A stretch of 64,000 bases of DNA from Ypsolopha sequella (GCA_934047225.1 CAKOHE010000014.1:25001-89000), one strand, 5' to 3'; shown: positions 1-10,384, counted from the first letter of the stretch. Notes: generated from the sequence alone by a model not told the origin. A program made the numbers and translations.

Positions 1-179
1 TTTGACAACCCCACTAAACAGGTCGTACAAAATTAGTGTAAATAAAGCATCAGGTGCTAAAACTGCTACAAGCCTGTAGACTGGTGAAGGATCCCGAAAA
101 TTGCAGCACAAGGCCGGGAAATTCCTAGCAGTTTCTAAACAATCGCTACCGGGTGGACCAAATTCATAAATGGACTCTC
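1..179 (-). CDS. CAP-family gene, C-terminal exon (partial, leaves window)
   Basis: Third recognisable exon of the CAP-like gene, read right to left. A pyrimidine-rich acceptor (TGTTTGTGCGCCGCAG) ends at 180, and from 179 the frame is open for about 60 codons to the window edge. Joining it to the G left at the end of the preceding exon restores a glycine codon and keeps the frame. The peptide has a cysteine-containing stretch (GSDCLETARNFPALCC), as expected just after a CAP domain, then a hydrophobic leucine/valine-rich stretch that is not typical of secreted CAP proteins and could be a membrane or GPI-signal segment. The exon boundary is inferred; the open frame is seen. Confidence 0.5.
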
Positions 180-294
180 CTGCGGCGCACAAACAATCAT
201 CATATTTAGAAAATGTGTATTGTGTCACTAATTTTGCAATAAAACCTTTTGTGCCATTTCTGCTTCTTTTTTTTTTGAAACTGCCTCCCCCAAC

Positions 295-764
295 CTGGCT
301 CATAAATTTGATAGAGACTATCCACGCCCCAGACAGTGTCGTCACATTTAGCACTCAGATTACCGTGTTTAGCAGGCGTTATGTTTGTTATGCGATTAGA
401 CTTTTCAATTAATGTCAGACCGTAACTTTTGACGAATGATATATTAGTGATATCATCAGAAAGTATTTTTAATCCTGGCGTTATGTCTCTGCTAGGTAAG
501 ATTCCACAGTGAAGTTCGGTCTGTAAGTAAAACGGAGCACCCGGTGAAAATTCGCAGGCAACTCGAATGTTACCCGAAGGTTTGACAGCGTATGCGCAGC
601 CGACTGCAGTCGTCGTAGCCCAGAGAAGTTGAGCTGTACTGTAGGTGTACCTATTGGTATGTCCACAAGATATATCTTTAGAATTCAGATGCTTGCCAGC
701 GCTCTCAAACCAAGTATGAATGCATCCGATGATGGGATTGAGTAAACATTCTTGCAGGGGTGAA
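295..764 (-). CDS. CAP superfamily (SCP/TAPS, venom allergen 5-like), middle exon
   Basis: Carries the C-terminal half of a CAP domain. After the acceptor TTGCAG at 765 the peptide includes a tryptophan-rich stretch, then QLLWATTTAVGCAYAV, which matches the conserved CAP block around 'W..T..VGCA', and later VACEFSPG, equivalent to the usual 'CNYSPAGN' strand. CAP proteins are secreted, disulphide-bonded alpha-beta-alpha sandwiches with varied roles (venom allergens, reproductive and immune proteins). The exon joins the upstream exon (ending at 857) in frame across a 92-bp GT-AG intron. The downstream donor at 294 is GTTGGG, a weak match, chosen because it restores the frame; without it translation runs into a lysine-rich stretch and stops at 206. 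About 150 codons. Substrate and exact role cannot be told. Confidence 0.7.
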
Positions 765-856
765 CTGCAACATTTAGACATCGATATTAAAGTGAACCAT
801 CACGTTCACAGTTAGATTTATAATTACAACTTGCAACATTTATAAGTAACATTTAC

Positions 857-1446
857 CAATTCGCGGTGTACCCGGCAATGAATGAACTACCACAGCAATG
901 TTTGGCTAGTTTAGTACATTCTAGTTCTGTGACGAGAACATTGTTGAGGGCGGAGCAGGTTGGTGGTCCTGGAAGGCACTGCATCAACCACTTCTTAGCT
1001 ATAGTCTGTAGATCATAGTCGTAGATGATTTGTTGCATGTTGGACGCAGTAGGCAAATGAGCGTACGTAATCGCTTTACCAATTGCTACACGGTTACGCA
1101 TTGAATTTATTGTGTTTACTATAGCTACCTGTTGTTTAATATTTGGTGTTTTGACTTTGTAGTTTTTATCACATATCTTTGCGTTTGCGTTAGACGAGAC
1201 GCGACAAAGTGTATGATCTGTATAACATGGCTGCATTTTGCACCATTTACTATTTTTATCAATCACCTCTGACATTGTTTCTTGTCCAGTTGAGCAGTTC
1301 GTGGTATGATGTTTATTATTGAATTGTTTAGTTTGTTGAACATTTGTTAATTCAGGTGGAAAAACCATGAAAACTTCATCGTCTTGAGACTTTCGTCCAA
1401 ATTCTCCATACAGAAGTGGCAGATCCCAACATGGGTAATCCTTACA
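857..1446 (-). CDS. CAP superfamily (venom allergen 5-like), N-terminal domain exon
   Basis: Encodes the start of the CAP fold. A cysteine-rich lead (WCKMQPC, HTLCR) is followed by a helix with INSMRNRVAIG and LPTASNMQQIIYDYDLQTIA, the hallmark 'HN..R..VA.G....P.A.NM..L.WD..LA..A' of venom-allergen-5 proteins, although the family's usual helix histidine is not obvious here. The domain ends near an N-linked-looking SALNNV. The 3' end is a GT donor after codon AA-TTG at 857. The frame is open back to 1446, where a plausible acceptor (ATAATAG) lies; the upstream limit is uncertain because another open frame overlaps 1347-1446. Relation to the lysine-rich frame to the right is unresolved (separate exon, or same exon with a frameshift). 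Confidence 0.7.
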
Positions 1447-1839
1447 CTATTATTGCGATTAAATAGGAATGTCTTGTTTTTCTCAAAAATATGTTGGGCG
1501 GGTTTTTTTGGACCTATTTCTCTATTTTGAGAACTAAGTACAACATCTGGTTGCTGACTGAATTCTTCGTATACATGGTCATAACCAACGACGATTGTTT
1601 TATTCTGCTGCTCTTCGTCTTCCTCAGAATCAATGTCATAGTCATGAAGACTATGAATGTTCGGTATTGCTTCTGTTCGCTTCTTATTAGACAAAACCAC
1701 TTTAGTTATTTTATTTTTCTTAACTTTCCTTCTTTGTTGTGTAGTACGAGTTTGATTTTTCCCAAGTAACAGACGATGCTGATGTTTCTTAATTAAATGA
1801 CTTAAATCGAAAAGTCCCCCTTTGGGATTCACAGCGCCT
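1347..1839 (-). CDS. Lysine-rich open frame upstream of the CAP exon
   Basis: About 160 open codons without a recognised domain. The N-terminal two thirds are basic (runs such as QQRRKVKKNKITK), followed by an acidic patch (DIDSEEDEEQQNK). It overlaps the CAP frame over 1347-1446; in the overlap the CAP frame looks more protein-like than this one. A potential donor (AGT|GTAAGG) at 1445 or a one-base indel near 1446 would join the two. It may be a linker exon of the same gene or a chance frame in decayed sequence. No ATG fits; the frame opens after TGA near 1840. Confidence 0.35.
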
Positions 1840-1864
1840 TTTTTTCATCAATCGAGTGTTGGTC

Positions 1865-2127
1865 TCATAGTAAAAGTTGTTCGTATGGACGAGAACTATT
1901 GCCAGTTTTATCCTTCCACAACTTCATCTTAACACCCAGCATAAATAAATACCATTTGCCCGCGGCTCCACCCGCGATAAAGAAATTTTCGTGGAAATAA
2001 GGTGAATTATCCATTGAGGGTTTGCCGTTTCCACATTCCAGTGCCATCACCATACCCTGGTCACTATGTTTTAAAAATAAGTAAAATAAAATAAATATAA
2101 AACAAAAATGAGATATTGGTACTTACC
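1865..2127 (-). CDS. Candidate 5' exons with a 63-bp intron, upstream of the CAP exons
   Basis: On the minus strand a strong donor CCAG|GTAAGT sits at 2127/2126 and an acceptor ACATAG at 2064, giving a 63-bp AT-rich intron of typical insect size. Downstream an ATG at 2053 opens a 62-codon frame ending at 1865. The upstream exon has an in-frame stop, so it would be 5' UTR. The peptide is not recognised and has no clear signal peptide. This may be the 5' end of the CAP-like gene, but the stop at 1865 breaks a simple connection. Confidence 0.3.
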
Positions 2128-2529
2128 TGGCAATTCACGCCGATAGTTCAGTATAAGCGACGTAATGCTCACATCCTGTCTCTAGACTAGGCTTGGTTTA
2201 TTGTTTTGTCGTTTTCTTTCAGTATTGAAATGACAAGGACGCAGCGCTTGAATTGGGTTTGGTCCCGTCAGATATGTGGCATTGAATCGACACCAATATC
2301 TAGTTTAGTTACTAAACACAGAGTCTTATGTCTTTTTCTTAGTATTGCCTTTATATAAATTGATTATCATGTTAGTTAGTTCCTAGTGTAAAATCATGTA
2401 TATTTATTGTTTAGCATAGTAGAGTCCGTTATTGGCACTATTAGCTGATGTAATATTTAGTTAATGTTTACTGTATTTGCTGTGGATTTTTGTTCATAAG
2501 TAAATAAATAAATTATTTTCTGTGTTGCT
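2128..2529. other. Non-coding, no feature recognised
   Basis: AT-rich sequence between the candidate first exon and the LINE fragment. It would hold the promoter of the minus-strand gene if the 2127 donor is real. I see no clear TATA or initiator. Confidence 0.4.
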
Positions 2530-3515
2530 CGGATCACTACCCACTTGTGGTAGAATGTAATGTTAATGTTGTATTAACTAAGAAATTCGTTAATGATGTT
2601 GGTTACAACAGAATCGCATGGGGAGAAATAACTTGTGAGGATATAATACAGAAGTGGCACCCAATAAGTTATGGCTACGAAATAAATGGGGTTAGCATAA
2701 CCCGTACAACAACTATAAAGGATTTGGGAGTCATATTTGATCGAAAGTTGACATTTCACGACCACATAATTGCGTTAGCAAAAGAGTGTTTCAGGCGGTT
2801 GGGTTTTATCCTAAGAAATTCCCATGACTTTAGGAATGAGCAAGTAATACGGCTAATTTTTGGGGCTTTAGTACGGAGCAAATTAGAAAGTGCAATGTGT
2901 GTGTGGAATCCGCACGAGAGCACTTATGTCCTTTTGCTTGAGAAGGTGCAAAAAGCCTTCTTAAGATACCTTTACAAACGTGTTAAAGGATATTATCCTT
3001 TCATGTATCCCACGAAATTTTTATTAGGTTGTCTTGGGTACAACTCACTGGAAATCAGACGAGGAAAGCACCAGCTTGCGGTCATGTGTAGAATTCTTCG
3101 GGGAGATATTGATGCTCCTGATCTGCATGGTAAGCTGTGTCGATTTTTCACTCCCACTAATTATCTTCGCGGCCGTAAGCACAGGTTTTTCGCTGTGCCG
3201 TCGTGTCGCACAACTCGCGATCTAACTCACCCATACCGCGTACTCTTCTCTCCCTCAACGCTCTTCTAAACGCCAATCAGGACTGTGATCTGTTTGCTGA
3301 TGGATGGCAGAAAATATTGTCAGAGTGTTTGTGTTTTTGTGAGAAGGCCTGTTTCTGACTTTATGTGTTACTCTTATTTATTTTAGTTGATTGTACCATT
3401 TTGTGTTTGTGTTACTATCTTTAATTATTGTAATTGGTTTGTCCGTTTTGATTAAAGTAAATAAATAAATAATAAATAATAATAAATAAATAATAAATAA
3501 TAATAATATACACTT
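2530..3515 (+). mobile_element. Non-LTR retrotransposon fragment, RT C-terminal region and 3' tail
   Basis: The open frame 2547-3269 encodes the end of a LINE ORF2: IKDLGVIFDRKLTFHDHI is the common block just after the RT palm, followed by the helical region (EKVQKAFLRYLYKR). The catalytic YADD palm is absent, so the copy is 5' truncated. Near 3250 the frame shifts; another frame continues with a plausible tail (NQDCDLFADGWQKILSECL) and ends near 3357. The 3' UTR ends in an (AATAA)n tail at about 3455-3515. A solo 3' end of the same family lies on the other strand near 38.2 kb. Clade (Jockey/CR1-like) not fixed. Confidence 0.8.
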
Positions 3516-3544
3516 ATCAAATATAATGTAATAAAAGATTTAAA

Positions 3545-3960
3545 ATGGTGCCAGGATCATGTAAATCAAATGATATTTTGGCCTCCCATCATTCAAAACA
3601 CGATTTTAGGTCTTTCTGGAAACATACAAACAAGAGCAACGCGTGCCGACACACTAGCACAGTCAGTCCCACATCAGGTTTACTAACTGTCAGGGCCGGT
3701 GCGGCTGCGGCTGCGGCCGAGCGAAACAAGAGGCGCGAGTATGCAGCCCTTAGATGGGACTGCATATTTGCGCTTTTTGGGATCGAGAGCCTCGAGCGGT
3801 GGGGTCTAGATGTAAGCTCCTTTTTAAAGAGTTATTTGCTCGTCTGATTGACCCAAAAGCTATAATGTATCTTGGCCAAAGAGACAGTCTGGCTATTCAA
3901 AGAGAAAAGGAGAATGACCAAAATTCTATGGAAGTTAGGCTGGACTTGCGTCTCGACTAA
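3545..3960 (+). pseudogene. Retroelement ORF relic with frameshift
   Basis: Two overlapping frames (3545-3847 and 3754-3960) together resemble a C-terminal retroelement protein block: KRREYAALRWDCIFALFGIE in the first and LFKELFARLIDPKAIMYLGQ plus RDSLAIQRE in the second, like the 'PFAVETLG.WG..A..LFK....GQR.SIAIQRGN' end found in some reverse-transcriptase ORFs. A short alanine run (GCGGCT)n lies at about 3700-3720. The frame change near 3800 shows it is dead. Family assignment rests on remembered motif similarity. Confidence 0.45.
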
Positions 3961-6019
3961 ACTGTCACCAAAAGACAGGAAATATACTAGGATTATTATA
4001 AACAGAAAATCGTTAAACTAATTGAAGGTAAATTTTAATAATCTTAATTTTAAATATAGATAGGTTATGAAAACAAAGGCAAAAACAATAAAAACATTCC
4101 TTCGTCATATTACTTAGCTTTGTTACCTACTTTCACAAAAAGGAAGTAAAAGAGTCCTAAGAATAAAATTTTTATAAATAAAATATTTTTTCTGCCGATT
4201 ACGAAAACGCAAAAAACGGGTAAGGTACAGAGAAAACAGAAAAAAGTGCTGTTGACATTTGGTTGCCATAGATTAAATAACTGACATTAGCGATGCGAGA
4301 GATTTGAGTCGATTGTTTCGATTACTCTAATATCTCAATGATTCGATGAATGAATTGATGAATTCTAAGTCGATGAACATAAACATAACATAAAAGACAA
4401 AAGGAATGAAAGATTCCTGTACCTACACAAACGTAAGTTTTGGTCAAAACTTACGTTACGTCACGTTACCTATTACTAGGATAGGGGACTCGGAACAATC
4501 TAAAAATGTCTCGATTATTCAGTCGGTCAACGAGTCAATAGTTGACTTGATTCGATATTTCAATAATTATTAATTAATTTATAAAATATCTTGTCATTGC
4601 ACATCGCCACACAAGATTGACGTGACCAAGAAGTGACGTGATAAACACGATGGTGATTTTCTATTCCTTTGATTAACCAAATCGATTAATGGTATTTCGG
4701 TAACATAACAATTGCTTGATTTTTTTACGATCGTGTGTATTCTTACTATAATATTACATTATTATGCAAGCCAGCCAACGAGTACGAGCATCATACGTCA
4801 TTTTTCAGTACATTTGCGATTACTCTGCCACTCGGATTCAATTCGATACAAAGTACAGTTTCATTCGATAACGAGTAATCATCGCTCGAATGATTCAATG
4901 CTAGAAATACTTCGTATCGAAACATAAGTATCGAGTCTTTATTCATATTCAACCTCCCTATAAGTTGTCAGTTGCTTTGTGGTCGGATAGAAGTACAAAA
5001 TAATCAACTGCATTACCAATTAAATTTTATTTTTAAACCCCCATTGCTATAGTGCTACAAAAAAAATTAATTGATTTATAATTTAGACCAATATTGTTCG
5101 TACATGAATGGTGGTGACGCATCTACAGCCTGGTTTTGGTCATTCTCCTTTGGTTTCTGACTCGTGGTCCCACCAGTTTAAGGCTCGTGGTCCCATCACT
5201 TATTCCCACTGATAGCTACAACTGCATCATGAGGTCTTGGTCCCACTAAATAAATCTCTAAGGAAGAATCTATCAATTATATTTTTTATAGATTTTTTGA
5301 CAGATGTCAAAAATGACAGGTTCTCCTAATTTCAGAAGTGTCAATGAATCCAATGCTGCCGGTGCTTCATCAGCTCCCCCCCCACCCCCCCGGTCATTAC
5401 AACAACACCTCGAGGCGATTGTGCACGCACTTCGACTTCAGAGAAGTTCGTTGTAGATTGTCCCTACTCGACCGAAACTCGTAGGAAACAAGAACACGAC
5501 AAGAAGTTTGACGTCATGGTTTTTTCAAGATGTTTATAAAATTGAATGAAAAGCAGTCATTTTTTTTAAAGAACAATGAAATGAGAATTTTGTTGTGTGA
5601 CACTATAGTCACACTATTGACTTTAAATCACAAATATTGTCATTCAGCGCAATGGGCTGTGGCTTCATTAGAGCCAGCGAGGGAATGAACAGGACTCAGG
5701 ACTCTATAAATAAAAGATAATGCGTTAATCTAAATATATAAAACAAAGTCGTGTTAGTTACACCACTTATAACTCAAGATCGGCTGGATCGATGTTAGTT
5801 ATCTCTTTTTTGGTGTATTCTTATCCGCTCCGAATAGCAGAATAATTAATAAAATATCGGATAAATTATCGAATAACAATAAATAAATAAATTAATTTTA
5901 GGAATGCAAACAGCATGTGGTGCCATCTGTTGACAAAACTACGCATATAAAAGAAACCTATTTATCTAGCGTTCTGATATCATTAAATAACATCTAAACC
6001 CCAAGTTTTAAAATCGCTT
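3961..6019. other. AT-rich non-coding stretch with repeat debris
   Basis: No gene supported. 4285-4930 is rich in ATTCGAT/TCGAT-type motifs and begins 'AGCGATGCGAGAG', perhaps a decayed hAT-type element. 5150-5262 has three spaced copies of a TGGTCCCAC motif. 5376-5391 is a C-rich tract. 5300-5455 reads as a short proline-rich open frame with no known match. Confidence 0.35.
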
Positions 6020-6182
6020 AGTTTTTTTTTTTATTTATTTATTTATTCATAATTTTACACTATTTTATTACATGGTGAATAGTATCAATAAACTCACATG
6101 AGTTTGTTCTGATACTACAATTCGTGAATACTACTCATATTCGTGCATGGGATATGCCCACAAAAGTAGAAACAAATAAATA
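6020..6182 (-). repeat. Retroposon 3' end (copy 2 of the 9.2-9.4 kb element)
   Basis: Starts with T-rich (TTTA)n and then matches, as reverse complement, the last ~150 bp of the element inserted at 9211-9440, including TCACATGAGTTTGTTCTGAT. The A-rich (ATAA)n tail sits at the left, so the copy lies on the minus strand. SINE or LINE end; no coding sequence. Confidence 0.75.
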
Positions 6183-6339
6183 CCATTTATTCCAAGAACT
6201 ATTATTTCTGCATATATTCAATACCCTACGCTAAGGCTAACAACGGTACTGAAACTACATGGGTCCCTGCCATTCTTCTTTCGCAATGGCAAGCAATAAA
6301 ACGTTTTATTACCTTAATGAAATCCTAAATTAAGTTTAA

Positions 6340-6401
6340 CTAAAGTTAACACGATATTATTAGACTGTTAGGCGGAACGAAGTTCGCCGGGTCAGCTAGT
6401 A
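6340..6401 (+). mobile_element. Helitron 3' terminus
   Basis: The string GGCGGAACGAAGTTCGCC can form a hairpin (GGCG, bulged G, AAC paired with GTT, CGCC) and is followed about 10 bases later by CAGCTAGT. Helitrons end in CTAG/CTRR with a hairpin just inside, followed by T of the AT target. This 3' end type is common in moths and butterflies. The 5' end was not found, so the element is probably short and non-autonomous. Confidence 0.65.
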
Positions 6402-6900
6402 GCGCGCATAAAACGCATTTTCAGTTTATAATGGGTTCAGATACGAACATCCGCGAGTCGAGCGCCGGCCAGCGCTATAAAGCATTGATGCTGACGCGTT
6501 TACGACGCCATACACCGGGGCGCTCCATAACTCCGCATTATACCGATAATTATTACAGCTATATTCCATATAGGTACATACTTTAACGACAGGCGGCCCC
6601 TCGTCTCCACTCACACAACGCCGCGCAAATAATGGAGACATTTTTTGACTTTTTCAATCAGATACGTGACTTAATCTGAAAACCGACCAGAAATAAAGAA
6701 AAATATGTGAGATATTTGTAATAAAAGGCGTACAGAGGAAAGGTCTTTTATATTTTGAAATACATTTTTAGTGAAATTATTAAATACATTCAATAAATTA
6801 TCAAATTATCAAATAAGAAATAATATTGCAGGTTATGAAATGGGACGCTTTGAAACTTATTGTAAAATGAACGGAAATAAGTATTAAAAGTGTAAAGCAG
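6402..6900. other. Non-coding; CpG-richer block 6455-6620
   Basis: A moderately GC-rich block (6455-6620) interrupts AT-rich sequence. I recognise no gene or repeat here. Confidence 0.3.
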
Positions 6901-6905
6901 GGGCT

Positions 6906-7057
6906 CTACCGCATAATTCTCATTTGTATCAACTTCAAGCAAATGCATGCGAAATTCAACGCTTGCAAAAGAGATGGCATGTTAGGCGGGCGTCGTCGCA
7001 CGCACGACAAATTTAAATCTCAAGTTGATGTTGATGAAAATGAGAATTACGCGGTAG
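6906..7057. mobile_element. Short MITE with ~30-bp inverted ends
   Basis: Left end CTCTACCGCATAATTCTCAT and right end, reverse-complemented, CTACCGCGTAATTCTCATT match with few changes; the similarity continues into ATCAACTT. About 150 bp between ends. No coding capacity. Confidence 0.7.
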
Positions 7058-7123
7058 ACCTATTGGTCCCTGGCCGGGTCTCCGGTGTGGGTTCGGGCGG
7101 TTGATTGGATTTCACCTTGTATA
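7058..7123 (-). repeat. MITE terminus sharing 'ACAAGGTGAAAT...CAACCGCCC'
   Basis: The reverse complement (ATACAAGGTGAAATCCAATC then AACCGCCC) matches 18883-18928 and is related to the ends of the complete MITE at 26704-26972. Only one end is seen here. Confidence 0.5.
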
Positions 7124-7780
7124 ATATATATTTTACCTATAATTTTAATCGTATATATATTGTTTAATCTAGTTCATGTACATTTATTATTTTATTACAT
7201 ATATTTTTTTTATATAAGATTAAATTTTGACTTGTAAAACGTGTATTTTAAATACCTACTTTGCAAAATAAACTATTTGAATTTGAATTGAACTTACTAG
7301 CTAGGAGCAGATTCTGCTCAGAACCCACTAGTTAGGTGCAGGATAGTAGCAGTTTCGCGAGGGCTGTCAATGTTGAGACAGTCACTGTCAGTCAGGTCGT
7401 CTACACGATATTGGTTTCACCTTCAGAATCTGATGACAAATAAATATAAGAAGGCTTGATGCCTGTCTCTCATTTTACATATTTTTTATAGCTGTGAAAA
7501 TACCCATTAGCATAATATTTTCTTTAAGTATCAACATATATTTAATATATTCAATAAATATTTAAATTAAAAATGTTAATTAACAAGTTTATCGTACAAA
7601 AATAAAACGAAATAATCCTTAATCAAAAAGAAACCAAATTTACTAAATTATTAAATTTCTTACAGTCTAAACCTAATTATAAAAATTGTTTAAAATAATC
7701 ATTTGAAATGGCCGTCCCTCGTTGTACCCGGCAAAAGGGTTTCTATGACGCTGGCTGCGTTGCAACGTTTAATAGCTATA
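7124..7780. other. AT-rich non-coding
   Basis: Contains a retroposon-like 3' end (GCAAAATAAACTATTTGAATTTG near 7262) and otherwise low-complexity AT-rich sequence. No gene. Confidence 0.35.
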
Positions 7781-7799
7781 GGCATGTTAAAACGTAATC

Positions 7800-8005
7800 A
7801 AAATAATTCATTAAGGCGATTACCATCGCCAAATTAGCAGCTCGATATTTGTCATTACAAATATCAACGGAAACGACATTGAAATAACGTTTATATCAGC
7901 GCGCAATGCATAGTGGCTGTTACGACGCTCGCTGCGTCCTTGAGAGGGCGAAATAGTTGAAAATAATACTTTTCACTTGAACGTGATGGCTCGATTGAAT
8001 AATCT
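7800..8005 (+). repeat. Dispersed repeat, diverged copy at 28.05-28.21 kb
   Basis: Shares with 28055-28205 the blocks ACAAATATC(A/G)AC, ATAACGTT(T/C)ATATCA and GAAAATAATACTTTTCAC in the same order and spacing. Class unknown. Confidence 0.5.
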
Positions 8006-8387
8006 TATGTTATGTTTATAGCTATAAAGTTTATCTATTTATCAAAACATAGATGAATTCAATCGGCCAAGCCACTCAGGAGCAGTAGGGAATTTGAGGT
8101 CAAAAAACACCATTCAGTAAAAAAATAAATTCATGTAGAAGTTTTGGTGGTATGAAAAAGAAAACTGTTGCATATATTGTCTAAGAGTTGATTATTCATA
8201 ATACATTTTTTCATTATTTTTGGTTTGGCCATAAACGAGGAGTAGGCTTTAGAAAGTACCCATTTGGCAATAGTAAGGCCCTTAACAATAGCTATGTACT
8301 CATGATCTATATACAGTCAGATTTCACCTAACTAGTTTCACTGTAATACGCGAAACGTTCGTCACGTTACTAATCAATTGCCTCTTT

Positions 8388-8764
8388 TACGTCAATGACC
8401 AAGTTCTCCTTGCTTCATAACGGATGATTTGCAAGAGATGGAAACAAATATGGATGCCTTTAAAAAGAAAGGAATGAAAATAAATTTAGGGAAAACAAAG
8501 GTTATGGTGCTAGAGCAGGATGAAGCGGTCACTGAATGCAAAGTTAAGATTGGAGAAAAGGAAGTAGAGCAGGTAAACGAGTTTGTCTATCTGGGTTGTC
8601 TATTTACGCGTGATGGAAATTGTGACGGTGAAATTAAAAGAACAGTGAATGCGGGAAATAATGTGAACGGAGGCCTACGGGTAGCCAAAATGTGACTGCA
8701 AAGGCACGATTGCTGGTTTATAATGGAGTGTTGGCTCTTACACTTATGTATGGTAGTGAATGTT
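8388..8764 (+). pseudogene. RTE-type LINE, RT C-terminal part, piece 1
   Basis: Open frame 8429-8695 encodes a block typical of insect RTE elements: KKKGMKINLGKTKVMV, then FVYLGCLFTRDGNCDGEIKR. Just upstream, VNDQVLLAS is a degraded 'YADD' region in another frame. After a frameshift at 8695 the text continues as LLVYNGVLALTLMYGSE. The piece is cut at GAATGTT by an insertion. Reading continues at 9122 and again at 9441. Confidence 0.8.
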
Positions 8765-9121
8765 AAAAAAATAAAAAAAAATAAAATATAGTTTATTGGA
8801 TAACAAATCGTTTTAACAATATATGAGGTTGATTTCTCCTTTTGAGTGTAAATACAATCGTGCCAGGAGAAAATCACTCTCGCGTAGCAATTTCAGTATT
8901 ACTACATTTTGTTAAATCTTTTTACTTATGTGATACTTTTACAGCTATATTTAAGAAGTGACAATCACAGTTTAATTAAGTGTGTAGTGATGTGTGAGAG
9001 GGTAAGGGTGTGAGAGGGTGTGTGTGAGGGTGTGTGTGTGTGTGAGAGGGTGTGTTTGTGTGGTCCTAAATGTGAGACGTTTTGTCCGTCTACAGATCCA
9101 AAAGTGAGGCGCCTGTCAAAG
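8765..9121 (-). mobile_element. Retroposon 3' fragment inserted in the RTE copy, flanked by GAATGTT
   Basis: The 7-bp GAATGTT occurs at both joints (8758-8764 and 9122-9128), a target-site duplication, and removing the insert restores the RTE text. Read on the minus strand it has a CACACTCTCTCACAC-type CA-rich region (plus strand 8983-9062), then an AATAAA-containing end and a (TTTTA)n tail. A similar layout (CA-rich block then AATAAA end) occurs at 19611-20010. Confidence 0.75.
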
Positions 9122-9210
9122 CGAATGTTGGGTATGGCAATTTAAAATAAAGATCAAAGTACAGTGAATGCAGTGGAAATGCGTTCCTTACGGGGTATGT
9201 GTGGTTTAAC
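9122..9210 (+). pseudogene. RTE-type LINE, piece 2
   Basis: Reads TGTTGGGTATGGCAA (CWVWQ) and NAVEMRSLRGMCGLT in shifted frames, the RTE text that should follow 'LMYGSE'. Stops and indels are present. The next piece starts at 9441. Confidence 0.75.
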
Positions 9211-9440
9211 CGTTTCGACAAACAATTTCTCTCGTCATCTATTGTAAAATTATAATATGGTAGCTATCAGTATCAGTATGTATTTGTTACTACTTTTGTG
9301 GGCATATCTCATGCACGAATATGAGTAGTATTCACGAATTGTAGTATCAGGACAAACTCATGTGAGTTTATTGATACTATTCACCATGTAATAAAATAGA
9401 GTAAAATTATGAATAAATAAATAAATAAAAATAAAAAAAA
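9211..9440 (+). mobile_element. Retroposon inserted in the RTE copy
   Basis: Splits the RTE words 'CGLT' and 'LNDRV'. It ends in an A-rich (AATA)n tail and AAC is repeated at both joints. The 3' 150 bp match the minus-strand copy at 6020-6182. No ORF. Confidence 0.75.
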
Positions 9441-9840
9441 CACTAAATGATAGAGTAAAAAATATCGACATACGGGATCGTTGCGGCCTGAAAGAAGATG
9501 TAATGACTAGATTAGAAAAAAGAATGCTTCGGTTGTTTGTACATGTAGAGAGGATGAATAGAAGTAGAGTGACGAAAGACATTTATGGTGCACAAGTAGA
9601 AGATAGAGCTCGACCAGGCCACCCTAGAAGGACGTATGCTGACCAAATTTACGAGATATTGAAGAAGGCCAATGTCGGAAGTACCCGGAATAGAAGAGCT
9701 TCTATGACTAGATTGATGGATGTGGAAGAGGCGAAACAGGGGTGTCAGGATCGTAGCAGATAGAAATCTGTAGTCTCTGCCTACCCCTCTGTGAGACAGG
9801 CGTGAGTATAGTGAGTATTATATATGTATGTACGTTCAGC
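9441..9840 (+). pseudogene. RTE-type LINE, piece 3 (C-terminus and 3' end)
   Basis: Encodes DRCGLKEDVMTRLEKRMLRL, HVERMNRSRVTK, then RPGHPRRTYADQIYEILKKA and STRNRRASMTRLMDVEEAK, the standard RTE C-terminus. An in-frame TAG follows at 9760 before KSVVSAYPS. The 3' end (GAGACAGGCGTGAGTATA then TATGTATG) matches the fragment at 44.99-45.13 kb. The upstream part of this text also occurs at 34.2 kb. Confidence 0.85.
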
Positions 9841-10060
9841 TTATTTTTCTTAGTCAGGCGAAATTTGGCTTTATAATCTTTATATCGTGAGTAGCACTTT
9901 ATAAAAAATAATTATCAATCTTAATTAATTAAAATAGGTCACTGTAATGAAAAAAAAAAACAAATTTCAATTTAAACTTCGTACACGGGTGAAATGATCT
10001 GACCACAATCATCGACACATTGACCACTCATTATCGACACGACATAGGATTGAAAACCAA
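9841..10060. other. Non-coding, nothing recognised
   Basis: AT-rich with a poly-A run near 9951. No gene. Confidence 0.3.
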
Positions 10061-10112
10061 ATATGATGTGACCAATATAATGTGACCAATATAATGTGAC
10101 AAATATAATGTG
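10061..10112 (+). repeat. 14-bp tandem repeat, about 4 units
   Basis: Unit AATATAATGTGACC, with small changes in the first and last units. Confidence 0.8.
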
Positions 10113-10300
10113 AATTCATACCAGAGGCTAGTGACTAGTATCAGGGATCAACAACACTTTTTGCTAATTTTGCATAATAATTGTCTCAGGGCTGGGCTTG
10201 CGTTTGTAGGGAACAGAAAATATATAATTTACGAATTTCACAAAAAAGGTAACCGAACCATGATACTGAGCACTTACCGAGTCTTTTGTATGCATTTGGT
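10113..10300. repeat. Degraded MITE of the 26.7 kb family
   Basis: Shares ATTCATAC, GTGA(C)TAGTATCA.GGATCAA on the left and ACGAATTTCACAAAAA, GATACTGA.CACT on the right with the inverted ends of 26704-26972, in the same order. Core diverged. Confidence 0.5.
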
Positions 10301-10384
10301 TACAATTTACTAAACGCATAATTCTTGAAAAAATTTGTTCTCGTTTTGAATGTAAACACAGAGGAAAAAGTAAGTAAGTACGTC

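Noticed and set aside
5304..5455. Proline-rich short frame as a gag fragment
   Set aside because: About 48 codons with a poly-C tract; similarity to gag was only an impression.
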